DNA of 64,000 bases from Meiothermus sp. Pnk-1 (lineage in GTDB: Bacteria; Deinococcota; Deinococci; Deinococcales; Thermaceae). Shown here one piece after another: positions 8,879 through 16,535 of this stretch (its first letter is position 1; each line of letters opens with the position of its first letter). Made by a program: the position numbers and the translations under genes. The notes beneath the pieces are model-generated. The model saw only the letters and a list, made by a program, of their open reading frames with translations, was not told the origin of the DNA and ran no database searches. The stretch covers positions 124,001 through 188,000 of the forward strand of contig NZ_QKOB01000005.1 in NCBI RefSeq assembly GCF_003226535.1. The letters are read 5' to 3'.

Positions 8879-9856
8879 ATGCGCGTAGGAATCGTGGGAA
8901 GCGGGGTGATGGGCGAGGTTCACGCGGCGGGGTGGCGAAGCACCGAGGCCGAGTTGGCAGGGTGTTTTTCGGCGAACCCGGAGCAAGCGCGGCGCTTGGC
9001 CGAAGAGTACGGGATGAAGGTCTACCGGGATTATTCCGCGTTGCTCGAGGACGTGGACATCGTCGACATCTGCGTACCGACATACCTGCACAAGGCCATG
9101 GTGCTCGAGGCCGCCGCAGCTAGAAAACACGTGATCTGCGAGAAACCCATCGCCCTGACGTTCAAAGACGGCCAGGAGATGATCGCCGCCTGCGAGGAGG
9201 CCGGGGTGCGGTTCTTCGTGGCGATGGTGGTGCGGTTTTTCCCTCAGTACCGGCTCTCCCGCGAACTGGTAGCCAAGGGGCAGATTGGCCAGCTGGGGGT
9301 GTTGCGGCTCAAGCGGGTCTCCTACCCGCCGCACAAGCCGGCGGATAACTGGTACGCCGACGAAGCCCGGTCGGGGGGGATGGTGGTGGACTTGATGATC
9401 CACGACTTCGATTACGCCCGCTGGCTGGGGGGCGAGGTGGAGCGGGTGTTCGCTCGAGCCAACCAGGCCACCGACGGCCTCGGCCAGTACGCCCAGGTGA
9501 TTTTGCGGCACAAAAGCGGCCCGATGGCCCTGGTAGAGGGAGGTTGGGTGTACCCACCGGGTGTGTTCCGCACCGCCCTTGACCTCTCCGGCACCGACGG
9601 CCTCATCGAGTGGAGTTCCGACGAACACGCCCCGCTGCGGAGCTTCACCCTCACCCGCCAAGGGGGAGGTGCCGCGGTGGGCCTGCCGGTGGCGGGCTTG
9701 GCCGAGGATCCCTATGCCCTCGAGCTCCAACATGCCTACCGCGCCATCGCGAGCGGCGAACCATTTGAGGTGACCCCTCAGGACGCCCTCGAGGCCCTGC
9801 GCATCGCCCTGGCCGCCAAGGAGTCCATCCGCACCGGCAAGCCCGTCAATTTGTGA
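8879..9856 (+). CDS. Gfo/Idh/MocA family oxidoreductase
   Basis: A 325-residue NAD(P)-dependent dehydrogenase. The Rossmann fingerprint is at the N terminus (VGIVGSGVMGEVHAAGW) and the family motif EKPI occurs in HVICEKPIALT near residue 95, where the Lys is catalytic in relatives. The C-terminal half is the alpha/beta substrate domain, with DLMIHDFDYARWLGG carrying the conserved His-Asp pair. It probably oxidises or epimerises the imported sugar or polyol (inositol dehydrogenase-like), but the substrate is not determined. A good AGGGAGG ribosome site lies before the ATG, and the gene is 34 bp after the permease. Confidence 0.9.
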   Translation: MRVGIVGSGVMGEVHAAGWRSTEAELAGCFSANPEQARRLAEEYGMKVYRDYSALLEDVDIVDICVPTYLHKAMVLEAAAARKHVICEKPIALTFKDGQEMIAACEEAGVRFFVAMVVRFFPQYRLSRELVAKGQIGQLGVLRLKRVSYPPHKPADNWYADEARSGGMVVDLMIHDFDYARWLGGEVERVFARANQATDGLGQYAQVILRHKSGPMALVEGGWVYPPGVFRTALDLSGTDGLIEWSSDEHAPLRSFTLTRQGGGAAVGLPVAGLAEDPYALELQHAYRAIASGEPFEVTPQDALEALRIALAAKESIRTGKPVNL

Positions 9857-9862
9857 GGCCCT

Positions 9863-10861
9863 ATGCGCATCGGGATGCTTTCCTTTGCCCATCTACACGC
9901 CGAGGGATACCAGGCCCTCCTCCGGGCCATCCCGGGGGTCGAGCTGGTGGGGTTTTCCCACGAGGAGGCCGAGGAGGGTCGGCACTTCGCGGCGGAGTAC
10001 GGCCTGCGCTGGTATCCAAGCCACCAAGAACTGCTGGCCGAGGGGCTAGACGGGGTGGTGGTCTGTTCGGAGAACGCCCGCCACCGCGAGCTGGTAGAGA
10101 TGGCCGCCGAGGCCCGCTGCCACGTGCTGTGCGAGAAGCCCATCGCAACCCGTCTCGAGGACGCCCGGGCCATGCAAGCCGCCTGTGAGCGGAACGGGGT
10201 ACACTTCATGACCGCTTTTCCTATGCGCTTCGCCCCTTCAGCGCAGGCCCTTCGGAGCGCAATCCGGCAGGGACAGCTGGGCTGGGTGTACGGGGTCAAC
10301 GGGATCAACCACTCGGAGATCCCTAAGGCCCACCGGGCCTGGTTTGCGGATGGAGGGCTGGCCGGGGGTGGCGCGGTGATGGACCATGTGGTGCACCTGG
10401 CTGACCTGCTGCGCTGGTACTTCGGCGCCGAAGCGACCGAGGTCTACGCCGAGGTGGACAATCTCTTTTACCCGGGAGCGGTGGAGGTGGATACCGCAGG
10501 GCTCTTGCTCCTTTCGCTTTCCAATGGGGTCCAGGCCAGCATTGACTGCTCCTGGAGCCGCCCCACCTGGTACCCCCGCTGGGGCCACCTGAAGATGGAG
10601 GTGGTGGGAGAGCGCGGCGCGCTGGTGCTGGATGCTTTTGCCCAGTACGTGACGCTGTACGCGCGCAACGCCCCCCGTAAGGTGAGCTGGGTGGGCTTCG
10701 GCCCTGACCCCAACCGGGGAATGTTAGAGGAGTTTGTCGCCAGCATTCGTGAGCGGCGCCCACCTGCCGTGACCTGGAACGATGGCTACCAGGCTTTGCG
10801 GGTAGCGCTGGCGGCCTACGAATCGGCCCAGGCCAAAGAACCGGTGCGGCTCTCAGGGTGA
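9863..10861 (+). CDS. Second Gfo/Idh/MocA family oxidoreductase
   Basis: A 332-residue paralogue-type enzyme that starts 6 nt after the previous gene. The N terminus (RIGMLSFAHLHAEGYQALL) has a less canonical Rossmann loop than its neighbour, lacking the GxGxxG run, while HVLCEKPIATR and GAVMDHVVHLADLLRWYFG keep the EKP lysine and the conserved His/Asp region. The missing glycines suggest altered cofactor binding. Two such enzymes in one uptake operon fit stepwise oxidation and reduction of a sugar, as in inositol or 1,5-anhydro/keto-sugar routes, but this is inference. Confidence 0.88.
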   Translation: MRIGMLSFAHLHAEGYQALLRAIPGVELVGFSHEEAEEGRHFAAEYGLRWYPSHQELLAEGLDGVVVCSENARHRELVEMAAEARCHVLCEKPIATRLEDARAMQAACERNGVHFMTAFPMRFAPSAQALRSAIRQGQLGWVYGVNGINHSEIPKAHRAWFADGGLAGGGAVMDHVVHLADLLRWYFGAEATEVYAEVDNLFYPGAVEVDTAGLLLLSLSNGVQASIDCSWSRPTWYPRWGHLKMEVVGERGALVLDAFAQYVTLYARNAPRKVSWVGFGPDPNRGMLEEFVASIRERRPPAVTWNDGYQALRVALAAYESAQAKEPVRLSG

Positions 10862-10878
10862 GGGGCCTTCGCCCTTTT
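10861..10878 (+). terminator. Weak terminator of the sugar operon
   Basis: A short stem (A/G-GGGC with GCCC-T/T, loop CTTC) is followed by TTTT, directly after the stop of the last dehydrogenase. It also overlaps the promoter zone of the next gene, so it may be only partly effective. Confidence 0.4.
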
Positions 10879-10891
10879 CACTCCACGGGCA

Positions 10892-10897
10892 TACTAT
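10892..10897 (+). promoter_or_regulatory. -10 box of a probable leaderless promoter
   Basis: TACTAT lies 8 nt before the ATG at 10906, too close for a leader. A weak -35 candidate, TTCGCC, is at 10868-10873 (18-bp spacer). Confidence 0.5.
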
Positions 10898-10905
10898 CCT
10901 GAGGT

Positions 10906-12165
10906 ATGGCGGGCAAAACTCGGGAAGACCTACCGGCGTTGCGGCTGTTGGAAAGGCTTCTCCCGCGCGAGCGGAGCTTTGCGGTACGTATGGGAGAACA
11001 CCTGCTGCCTGCTACCCAAGCGGCCCAGGCTACCGTAGTGCTCCACCCGCGCCTCCTCGAGCGGCTGGCCCCGCCGCTGGATTTGGCCTTGGGCGAGGCG
11101 TACGCGCGAGGAGAGCTCGAGGTCGAAGGGGACCTAGAAGCGGTGTTGGCTGCGCTAGAAGGGCTCGAGCCCTCCTCTTTGCGGGTGCTGGCTGGGTGGG
11201 GCAAGGCCCAAGGCCTGCCCCGGCTCGCCGCCATGTTGCGCGGACGGCCCCATTCCAAGTCTCGCGACCGAGCGGCCATCCAGCACCACTACGACCTCTC
11301 CAACCGCTTCTACGAGCTTTGGTTGGACAAGCGGATGGTCTACTCTTGCGCTTACTTCCCTACCGGCCAGGAAACCCTGGATCAAGCTCAAGAGGCCAAG
11401 CTCGAGCACATCTGTAGGAAGCTCCGCCTCAGGCCGGGCGAGCGCTTGCTGGACGTGGGCTGCGGGTGGGGTGGGCTGGTCATCTATGCGGCCCAGCGCT
11501 ACGGGGTAGAGGCTTTGGGGATCACCCTCTCCACTGCGCAGCTCGAGGAGGCGCGGGCCCGGGTCAAAGCGGCGGGGCTCGAGGGGCGGGTGCGCATCGA
11601 GGCCCTCGACTACCGCGACGTCGGCGGCAGTTTTGACAAGGCCGCCAGCGTAGGCATGGCCGAGCACGTCGGGCACGAGAACCTGGGGCGCTACTTCCAG
11701 GTGGTCTGGGAATGCCTTGAGCCGGGCGGGCTCTTCATGCACCACGTCATCACCCGGGGGCCGGTTCCGCCCTCGGTGCCCGCCTGGGTGGCTTCGGGTG
11801 AGTTCATGCGCCGCTATATCTTCCCTGACGGGGAGATCTTGCCCCTGTGGCAAAACCTCCAGGCCGCGGAAGCGGTAGGCTTCGAGGTGCGCGACGTGGA
11901 GGATCTGCGTGAACACTACGCCCGTACCCTGCGCCTGTGGCGCAAGAACCTCGAGGCTCGCTTCCAGGAGGCGGTGGAGGAGGTGGGTCTCGAGCGCGCC
12001 CGGCTATGGCGGCTCTACCTGGCCGGCTCGGCCCACCAATTCGCCTACGGGCACCTCTCGATCCACCAGAGCTTGCTGGCCAAGCCGGGGCAAGGAAGCC
12101 GGGTGGAGTTGCCGCCCTCGAGGGCTGATTTGTACCGCCCCTACACCGCCGTAAACCCCGGGTAG
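10906..12165 (+). CDS. Cyclopropane-fatty-acyl-phospholipid synthase family methyltransferase
   Basis: A 419-residue SAM-dependent methyltransferase of the CFA synthase family, which adds a methylene or methyl group to unsaturated acyl chains of membrane phospholipids. The family signature AIQHHYDLSNRFYELWLD is at residues 124-141, followed by YSCAYF. The SAM-binding motif LLDVGCGWGGL is at 181-191, and SVGMAEHVGHENL and the C-terminal AHQFAYGHLSIHQSLL region also match. Length is slightly above the bacterial norm of about 380-400. It is a single gene with its own promoter. Its last 25 bp overlap the 3' end of the convergent CoA-transferase gene. The exact lipid product in this branched-chain-lipid lineage is unknown. 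Confidence 0.88.
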   Translation: MAGKTREDLPALRLLERLLPRERSFAVRMGEHLLPATQAAQATVVLHPRLLERLAPPLDLALGEAYARGELEVEGDLEAVLAALEGLEPSSLRVLAGWGKAQGLPRLAAMLRGRPHSKSRDRAAIQHHYDLSNRFYELWLDKRMVYSCAYFPTGQETLDQAQEAKLEHICRKLRLRPGERLLDVGCGWGGLVIYAAQRYGVEALGITLSTAQLEEARARVKAAGLEGRVRIEALDYRDVGGSFDKAASVGMAEHVGHENLGRYFQVVWECLEPGGLFMHHVITRGPVPPSVPAWVASGEFMRRYIFPDGEILPLWQNLQAAEAVGFEVRDVEDLREHYARTLRLWRKNLEARFQEAVEEVGLERARLWRLYLAGSAHQFAYGHLSIHQSLLAKPGQGSRVELPPSRADLYRPYTAVNPG

Positions 12166-13502
12166 CTCTTGGGGAGCAGCCCGCGCTCGAAAGCAGCTTT
12201 GGAGAGCTCTTCCCGGAAGTTGGGGTGGGCGATCTCGATGAGCGCCTGGGCCCGTTCCCTTAGGGACTTCCCGAAGAGTTCCGCCACCCCGTACTCGGTG
12301 ACCACATAGTGCACATCGGCACGGGTCGTTACTACCCCGGCTCCGGGCTTGAGTAGCGGGACGATGCGCGAGAGCGTCCCGTTTTTGCCCGTGGAGGGGA
12401 GGGCGATGATCGGCTTTCCGCCGTCGCTGGCCGCCGCCCCCCGGATGAAATCGAGCTGCCCGCCGAAGCCGGAGTAAATCTTGGTCCCGATGGAATCCGC
12501 ACAGACCTGCCCGGTGAGATCTACTTCCAAGGCCGAGTTGATGGCGATCATCCGGTCGTTGCGGGCGATGTTGAAAGGATCGTTGACCCAGTCGGCGGGG
12601 CGCATCTCGAAAAGCGGATTGTTGTGCACGAAGCGGTATAGCCGCTCGGAGCCCAGCACGAAGGTGCCAACCACCTTGCCGGGCAGCAGGGTCTTTTTGA
12701 TCCCTGTCACCAAGCCGCGCTCGAGCGCTTCCATCACCCCGTCGGAGATCATCTCGGTGTGGATACCCAGGTCCTGGCGGCCCTCAAGGTTGGCCAGCAC
12801 CGCGTCGGGGATGGCCCCGATGCCCATCTGTAGGGTGCAGCCGTCGTCAATCAGGTCGGCCACGTACTTGCCGATCCTGGCCTCGACCTCGCCGCAGGGG
12901 GCGCGCGGCAGGGTGGGCAGGGGCGTATCTACCTCCACGAAGGCCGCGAACTTCGAGACGTGGACGAAGGTATCGCCCAGCGTGCGGGGCATCTGCGGGT
13001 TGACCAAGGCGATGACTTTCCTGGCGCTCTCGACCGCCGCCTTGGCCGCGATGACCTCCACCCCCAGGCTTACGAAGCCGAACTCGTCGGGCGGTGAGAC
13101 CTGCACCAGTGCGAAGTCCAGCGGCAGCACCCCGCGCTTGAACAACCAGGGGACTTGGTGCAAGGAGATCGGCACGTAGTCCGCCCGACCCCCATTCACC
13201 GCCTCTCGGTCCGCAGGGCCGACGAAGAGCGAGCGGCGGCGGAAGTGGCCTTCCATCTCGGGGGCCAAAAAGGGGTCCGGCCCGAGCTGAAGCACGTGGA
13301 TTAGCTCGACGTTTTGTAGCTCGTCCTTGCGGGCCGCCAAGGCTTCCAAAAGGGGGATGGGGGTAGCGGCGTTCCCGGAGATGAAGACCCTGGAGTGGCT
13401 TTGGACGAACTCGGCGGCGGTCTCGAGGCCCACCAGTTTGGCGTGGTAGAGCTTGCCGACCTCGCTTCGCCGGAGGGCTTTTCCGGTACGGGTGGCCTTC
13501 AT
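12141..13502 (-). CDS. Acetyl-CoA hydrolase / CoA-transferase family protein
   Basis: A 453-residue class I CoA-transferase similar to acetyl-CoA hydrolases and 4-hydroxybutyrate CoA-transferases. The segment GIHTEMISDGVMEAL carries Glu250, at the place of the glutamate that forms the CoA thioester in this family, and LQMGIGAIPDAVL and SGFGGQLDFIRGAA are the CoA-binding glycine-rich loops. It probably moves CoA between acetyl-CoA and another short acid, or hydrolyses it. TCTAAT (13509-13514) is 6 nt upstream of the ATG, which fits a leaderless start. The 3' end overlaps the convergent methyltransferase gene by 25 bp. Substrate pair not known. Confidence 0.88.
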   Translation of the reverse strand: MKATRTGKALRRSEVGKLYHAKLVGLETAAEFVQSHSRVFISGNAATPIPLLEALAARKDELQNVELIHVLQLGPDPFLAPEMEGHFRRRSLFVGPADREAVNGGRADYVPISLHQVPWLFKRGVLPLDFALVQVSPPDEFGFVSLGVEVIAAKAAVESARKVIALVNPQMPRTLGDTFVHVSKFAAFVEVDTPLPTLPRAPCGEVEARIGKYVADLIDDGCTLQMGIGAIPDAVLANLEGRQDLGIHTEMISDGVMEALERGLVTGIKKTLLPGKVVGTFVLGSERLYRFVHNNPLFEMRPADWVNDPFNIARNDRMIAINSALEVDLTGQVCADSIGTKIYSGFGGQLDFIRGAAASDGGKPIIALPSTGKNGTLSRIVPLLKPGAGVVTTRADVHYVVTEYGVAELFGKSLRERAQALIEIAHPNFREELSKAAFERGLLPKSYPGFTAV

Positions 13503-13722
13503 GCCCTTATTAGACCCGCATCAGGGGCGGCAAATGTCCCGGCGAAAAGGGCGGCACAGGACAAAGGGTTTGGCGTTTTGTGGAACGCGCACAAAAAGCC
13601 TTTGCCTGTGGCTGTGGAAAGGCTACCCGCAGGCCACACCGGCTCGAGGCGCTCGGTGGCGTGCTTGGACGGAGCGGGGAGCCTGGGGTGCGTAACGCGG
13701 GATTAACGCTGGCCTTGGTACG

Positions 13723-13971
13723 GTGGCGGGTAAGGGCGACTTGTCGCTTGAGAAGAAACTAATAGGGGTATTCCAGAGTATGCGCCCGAAGCCGGTGGTG
13801 CTCATCGTGCGGTTGTGGCAGGTGAAGGATAAATTGCGGGCCTCGGTGCGGCCCGCCCACGGGGGTGCGACCCGCTATTTCAAGGATATGGCCTCGCTGT
13901 GTGCTTACCTGGTCGAGGTTCAGCGGGTCGGGGCAAAGGTCAAACCAGAGGATCCCCAGGGCTTGAAGTGA
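13723..13971 (+). CDS. Small hypothetical protein
   Basis: An 82-residue reading frame starting with GTG at 13723, or possibly ATG at 13780 (MRPKPVVLIVRLWQ, 63 residues). It is basic, with a predicted strand VVLIVRLWQ and a helix in the C-terminal half (FKDMASLCAYLVEVQRVG); no membrane segment or signal peptide. I recognise no family. The strand-turn-strand-helix order and the aromatic/leucine pattern suggest a real small fold and not noise, but gene status rests mainly on codon use and lack of competing frames. Confidence 0.5.
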   Translation: MAGKGDLSLEKKLIGVFQSMRPKPVVLIVRLWQVKDKLRASVRPAHGGATRYFKDMASLCAYLVEVQRVGAKVKPEDPQGLK

Positions 13972-13975
13972 CCTC

Positions 13976-14280
13976 CTCCCCCCACTAAAGTGGGGGGATC
14001 GAACCTAGCCCTTCGGGCTGACCCCCCTTCGCCGACGAGGCTTATGCGCACGTAGGGATGGCTTCCCACCGTCCGAACAGCGGCCCTCATCTCCAGGGGC
14101 GTGACTTCGGGCCGGTCCGGCCCTAGGGCCTGATCAGGGCTCAGGCCAAGCCCTTTTCTGAGGATGACCAGGGCGACACCCATTGGCGTCGCCAGGGTTT
14201 CCTTGGGCCTGGCTTTCAACCCGCCAATCGCCATCGTGTGGAGGTCCATGTATCCCCCCACTAAAATGGAGGGCATTGTA
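13976..14280 (-). mobile_element. Relic of an IS200/IS605 element: TnpB C-terminal remnant and hairpin end
   Basis: On the minus strand a short frame at about 14250-13980 reads ALVILRKGLGLSPDQAL, then PEVTPLEMRAAVRTVG, then LVGEGGS. This resembles the end of TnpB proteins (NILRKGL..., PEVTPVE...). It is followed by a GC-rich end, GGGGGGTCAGCCCGAAGGGCT, and a perfect hairpin CCCCCCAC TTTA GTGGGGGG (13979-13998), like the right end of such elements. A second, similar hairpin (CCCTCCA, TTTTAG, TGGGGGG-like) is at about 14256-14275. The catalytic RuvC part is absent. This is a dead fragment. Confidence 0.55.
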
Positions 14281-14320
14281 GCTCCCACACCCCCTTCTCT
14301 GTAAGGCCCGCGGGCTTTTC

Positions 14321-14728
14321 TTATTTCACCTCGAGCGCGAACACCAGATTGCTCACCTGGCGCAGCACTAGACGTAAGGTGTCGTTGCCCCGCTGGATGC
14401 GCAGCTCCTCCAAGGGCGGGGTGAGCTGGTAGCGTCCGTCCAGGATCTGCCACCCCCCCACCCGGAGCTGATCCCGCAGGTACTGCCGCAACTCCTCAAA
14501 CGAGGCGGCACTCTGGAAGCGGCTTTCGCTCTGGCGTCCGGCGTAGCGCTGCGCGAGCAAGGTACTGCCGGGGTAAGCCGCCAGGGGCAGGTAGCTCGAG
14601 AGCAGGGGAACCCCTGCGCTGTTGCGCACCACCAGAAGACCGGTTGCCACCACCACCCCTCCCGCCCGAGAGGTCGTTGGCTGGGGAGCACAGGCCGCGA
14701 GCAGGATCAATAACCACAACCAGCGCAC
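14321..14728 (-). CDS. Small predicted lipoprotein
   Basis: A 135-residue protein with a lipoprotein signal: hydrophobic LWLLILLAAC with the lipobox LAAC at about residues 10-13, then APQP. The mature part is mostly beta with a repeated basic/aromatic pattern (VSNLVFALEV at the end) and no recognised domain. The GTG at 14728 is preferred because TACACT (14735-14740) lies exactly 6 nt upstream, the spacing seen at other leaderless genes here. An ATG further upstream would overlap the divergent gene. It probably sits in the cell envelope. Confidence 0.72.
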   Translation of the reverse strand: MRWLWLLILLAACAPQPTTSRAGGVVVATGLLVVRNSAGVPLLSSYLPLAAYPGSTLLAQRYAGRQSESRFQSAASFEELRQYLRDQLRVGGWQILDGRYQLTPPLEELRIQRGNDTLRLVLRQVSNLVFALEVK

Positions 14729-14824
14729 CCGCTCAGTGTAAAGGGCCGGGCGGGGTCTATTTTTGAGGTTATGCATAAGACGGGGATGGGCTGCTTCTCA
14801 TCCGGTGATGCTAGATTGGGCGGC

Positions 14825-15304
14825 GTGAACCCCGTGGCCGATTGGATCTTCGTGGCCTTGTGGTTGGTGGGGCTACTTGGAACTTTTATCCCGATTCTGC
14901 CCGCGACCCTTATCATCCTGGGGGCAGCCCTCCTGCACGAGCTGCTGGTAGGATTCTCTGAACTCCCTCGGGGGGTGTGGATCGGGTTAGGGCTGCTGAC
15001 GGGGCTGGTGTTTCTGGTAGACAACCTGGCCGGGCTCTTGGGGGCGCGGCGCTACGGGGCCTCTCGAGCCGGGGTTTGGGGGGCTTTTTTCGGAGGGCTG
15101 CTGGGGATCTTCATCCTTCCCCCGCTGGGGCTTTTCGTGATGCCCTTCGTGGGGGCTTGGGTGGGTGAGGTGGTAGCCGGGCGCCCCATGGAAGCCGCGC
15201 TTCAGGCGGCCTGGGGTACGGTGGTGGGGATGTTTGCCGGGATGCTGGGGAAGTTCCTGATCCATGTGGCCATGGGCATCCTGGTGTTGCGGGCCATCTT
15301 TTAG
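14825..15304 (+). CDS. DUF456 family membrane protein
   Basis: A 159-residue integral membrane protein matching the DUF456 pattern: glycine-rich spans with GLLGTFIPILPATLIILGAALLHE near the start and FGGLLGIFILPPLGLFVMPFVGAWVGE in the middle. About four membrane spans are expected. The GTG at 14825 is preferred; TAGATT (14811-14816) is 8 nt upstream. An upstream ATG at 14771 would add 18 residues. The family has no firm function. It is followed by a thioredoxin-fold gene and lgt on the same strand. Confidence 0.8.
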   Translation: MNPVADWIFVALWLVGLLGTFIPILPATLIILGAALLHELLVGFSELPRGVWIGLGLLTGLVFLVDNLAGLLGARRYGASRAGVWGAFFGGLLGIFILPPLGLFVMPFVGAWVGEVVAGRPMEAALQAAWGTVVGMFAGMLGKFLIHVAMGILVLRAIF

Positions 15305-15363
15305 TGGGGGTTGGGATGCCGGACAAACCCGAGACCCATAGCGATAGCCGGGCAGAGGGCTGC

Positions 15364-15594
15364 ATGGGTTACGTGCTGGTCTCCCGCCGGGGCTGTCATC
15401 TCTGCGAGGAGGCCGAACAAGCCCTCAAGGCGGCCTCATTGCCCTACCATTGGCGGGATGTAGACGCTGATCCAGGCTTGCGCGGCTATACTTTTCGGGT
15501 TCCGGTGTTGCTCCATAGGGGCAAAGTGGTTTTAGAAGGAGCGATCACCCACGATAAACTGATGAGGGCGTTGAAGCGAATAGAGGAGTGTTGA
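15364..15594 (+). CDS. Glutaredoxin-like thioredoxin-fold protein
   Basis: A 76-residue protein with an N-terminal beta strand YVLVSRRG followed by the redox motif CHLC (residues 11-14), then a helix and the cis-Pro region ([11 protein letters not shown]) typical of DUF836/glutaredoxin-like proteins. It likely performs dithiol-disulfide exchange in the cytoplasm. Starts at GTG 15304 or ATG 15316 would give a longer N terminus unrelated to the fold, so ATG 15364 is preferred. The stop codon lies just before the lgt start, suggesting an operon. Confidence 0.75.
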   Translation: MGYVLVSRRGCHLCEEAEQALKAASLPYHWRDVDADPGLRGYTFRVPVLLHRGKVVLEGAITHDKLMRALKRIEEC

Positions 15595-15595
15595 T

Positions 15596-16495
15596 ATGGA
15601 TCCCACCATGATCGAAATCGGGCCGTTCCGCATAGCCTGGTACGGCTTCTTTCTGACCGTGGCGATCTTTGCCAGCTTTGAGATCGCCAAGCGCATCCTT
15701 AGGCGCTGGAACTTCGACCCCAACCAATTTGAGCAGGCCGCTTTCTGGGCGGTGGTGTGGGGGGTGGTGGGGGCCCGGGTGGGCTATGTCCTCACCAGCC
15801 CCGGCGAGTTCGTGCGCAACCCGGTAGAGGCTTTATATATCTGGCATGGCGGGCTCTCCTTTCACGGGGCCATCATCGGCGGGGTGCTGGCCTTCTACTA
15901 CTACTACCGTCGCTACGGTTACCCCATCCTGGCCTATCTGGACGCCTCTATGCCAGGGGTGGCGATCGGCATCATGGCGGGGCGGTTGGGAAATTTCATG
16001 AATGGCTCTGATACTGTAGGCCGCCTGACCAACCTCCCCATCGGCTTTACCTGGCCCCAGAGCGCTACCGGCTTTCCCGGAATCTGCAAATCCACCAACG
16101 ACCTGGCCTTTGGCGGTTGTTTGGGGGAGGTCGTGCGGGGGCCGGTACACCTCACCCAGCTCTACGGGTTTCTAATCGGTTTGGTGCTGTTGTTTCTGGG
16201 GTTGTACTGGATCCGCCAGAACCGCCCTTTCGGTTATGTGTTCTGGCAGTTCGTGTTGTGGTATAGCGCGCTGCGCTCGGTGTTTGAAGAGACCTTCCGG
16301 CTCAACCCCTTGTGGTGGAGAGTCTACGAAAACGATCAGATCGGTATCGGCCTATTCACCGCCACCCAGCTCATCTCGATCCCGCTTATCCTCCTGGCGG
16401 TCTTTATGCTGCGTCGCCTGCCCAGGGGTGAGCGCCAGCCCGCTTCGGTGGTGGCCCCGCCCGCTCCGCCGGCCAAACCAAGGCGCAAGGGGTAG
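15596..16495 (+). CDS. lgt: Prolipoprotein diacylglyceryl transferase
   Basis: This 299-residue inner-membrane enzyme transfers diacylglycerol from phosphatidylglycerol to the lipobox cysteine of prolipoproteins, the first step of lipoprotein maturation. The family signature GRLGNFMNG is near residue 128, and the early FYGFFLTVA-like span ([14 protein letters not shown]) and [14 protein letters not shown] segment (conserved His) are present. About seven membrane spans; the C-terminal tail is Pro/Ala-rich and basic. It overlaps or abuts the preceding thioredoxin-like gene by 1 nt. It serves the several lipoproteins encoded in this window (for example at 14321, 54452 and 62740). Confidence 0.96.
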   Translation: MDPTMIEIGPFRIAWYGFFLTVAIFASFEIAKRILRRWNFDPNQFEQAAFWAVVWGVVGARVGYVLTSPGEFVRNPVEALYIWHGGLSFHGAIIGGVLAFYYYYRRYGYPILAYLDASMPGVAIGIMAGRLGNFMNGSDTVGRLTNLPIGFTWPQSATGFPGICKSTNDLAFGGCLGEVVRGPVHLTQLYGFLIGLVLLFLGLYWIRQNRPFGYVFWQFVLWYSALRSVFEETFRLNPLWWRVYENDQIGIGLFTATQLISIPLILLAVFMLRRLPRGERQPASVVAPPAPPAKPRRKG

Positions 16496-16535
16496 CGGTT
16501 ATAGCCTCGCCTCGAGGTAGACTGAGCGTTTGGAT

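Noticed and set aside
12141-12165. Overlap of two convergent genes as an annotation error
   Set aside because: Both proteins keep family sequence to their ends; a 25-bp 3' overlap is acceptable.
13976-14275. CRISPR-like pair of repeats
   Set aside because: Only two similar hairpins 260 bp apart with TnpB-like coding between them; no regular spacers.
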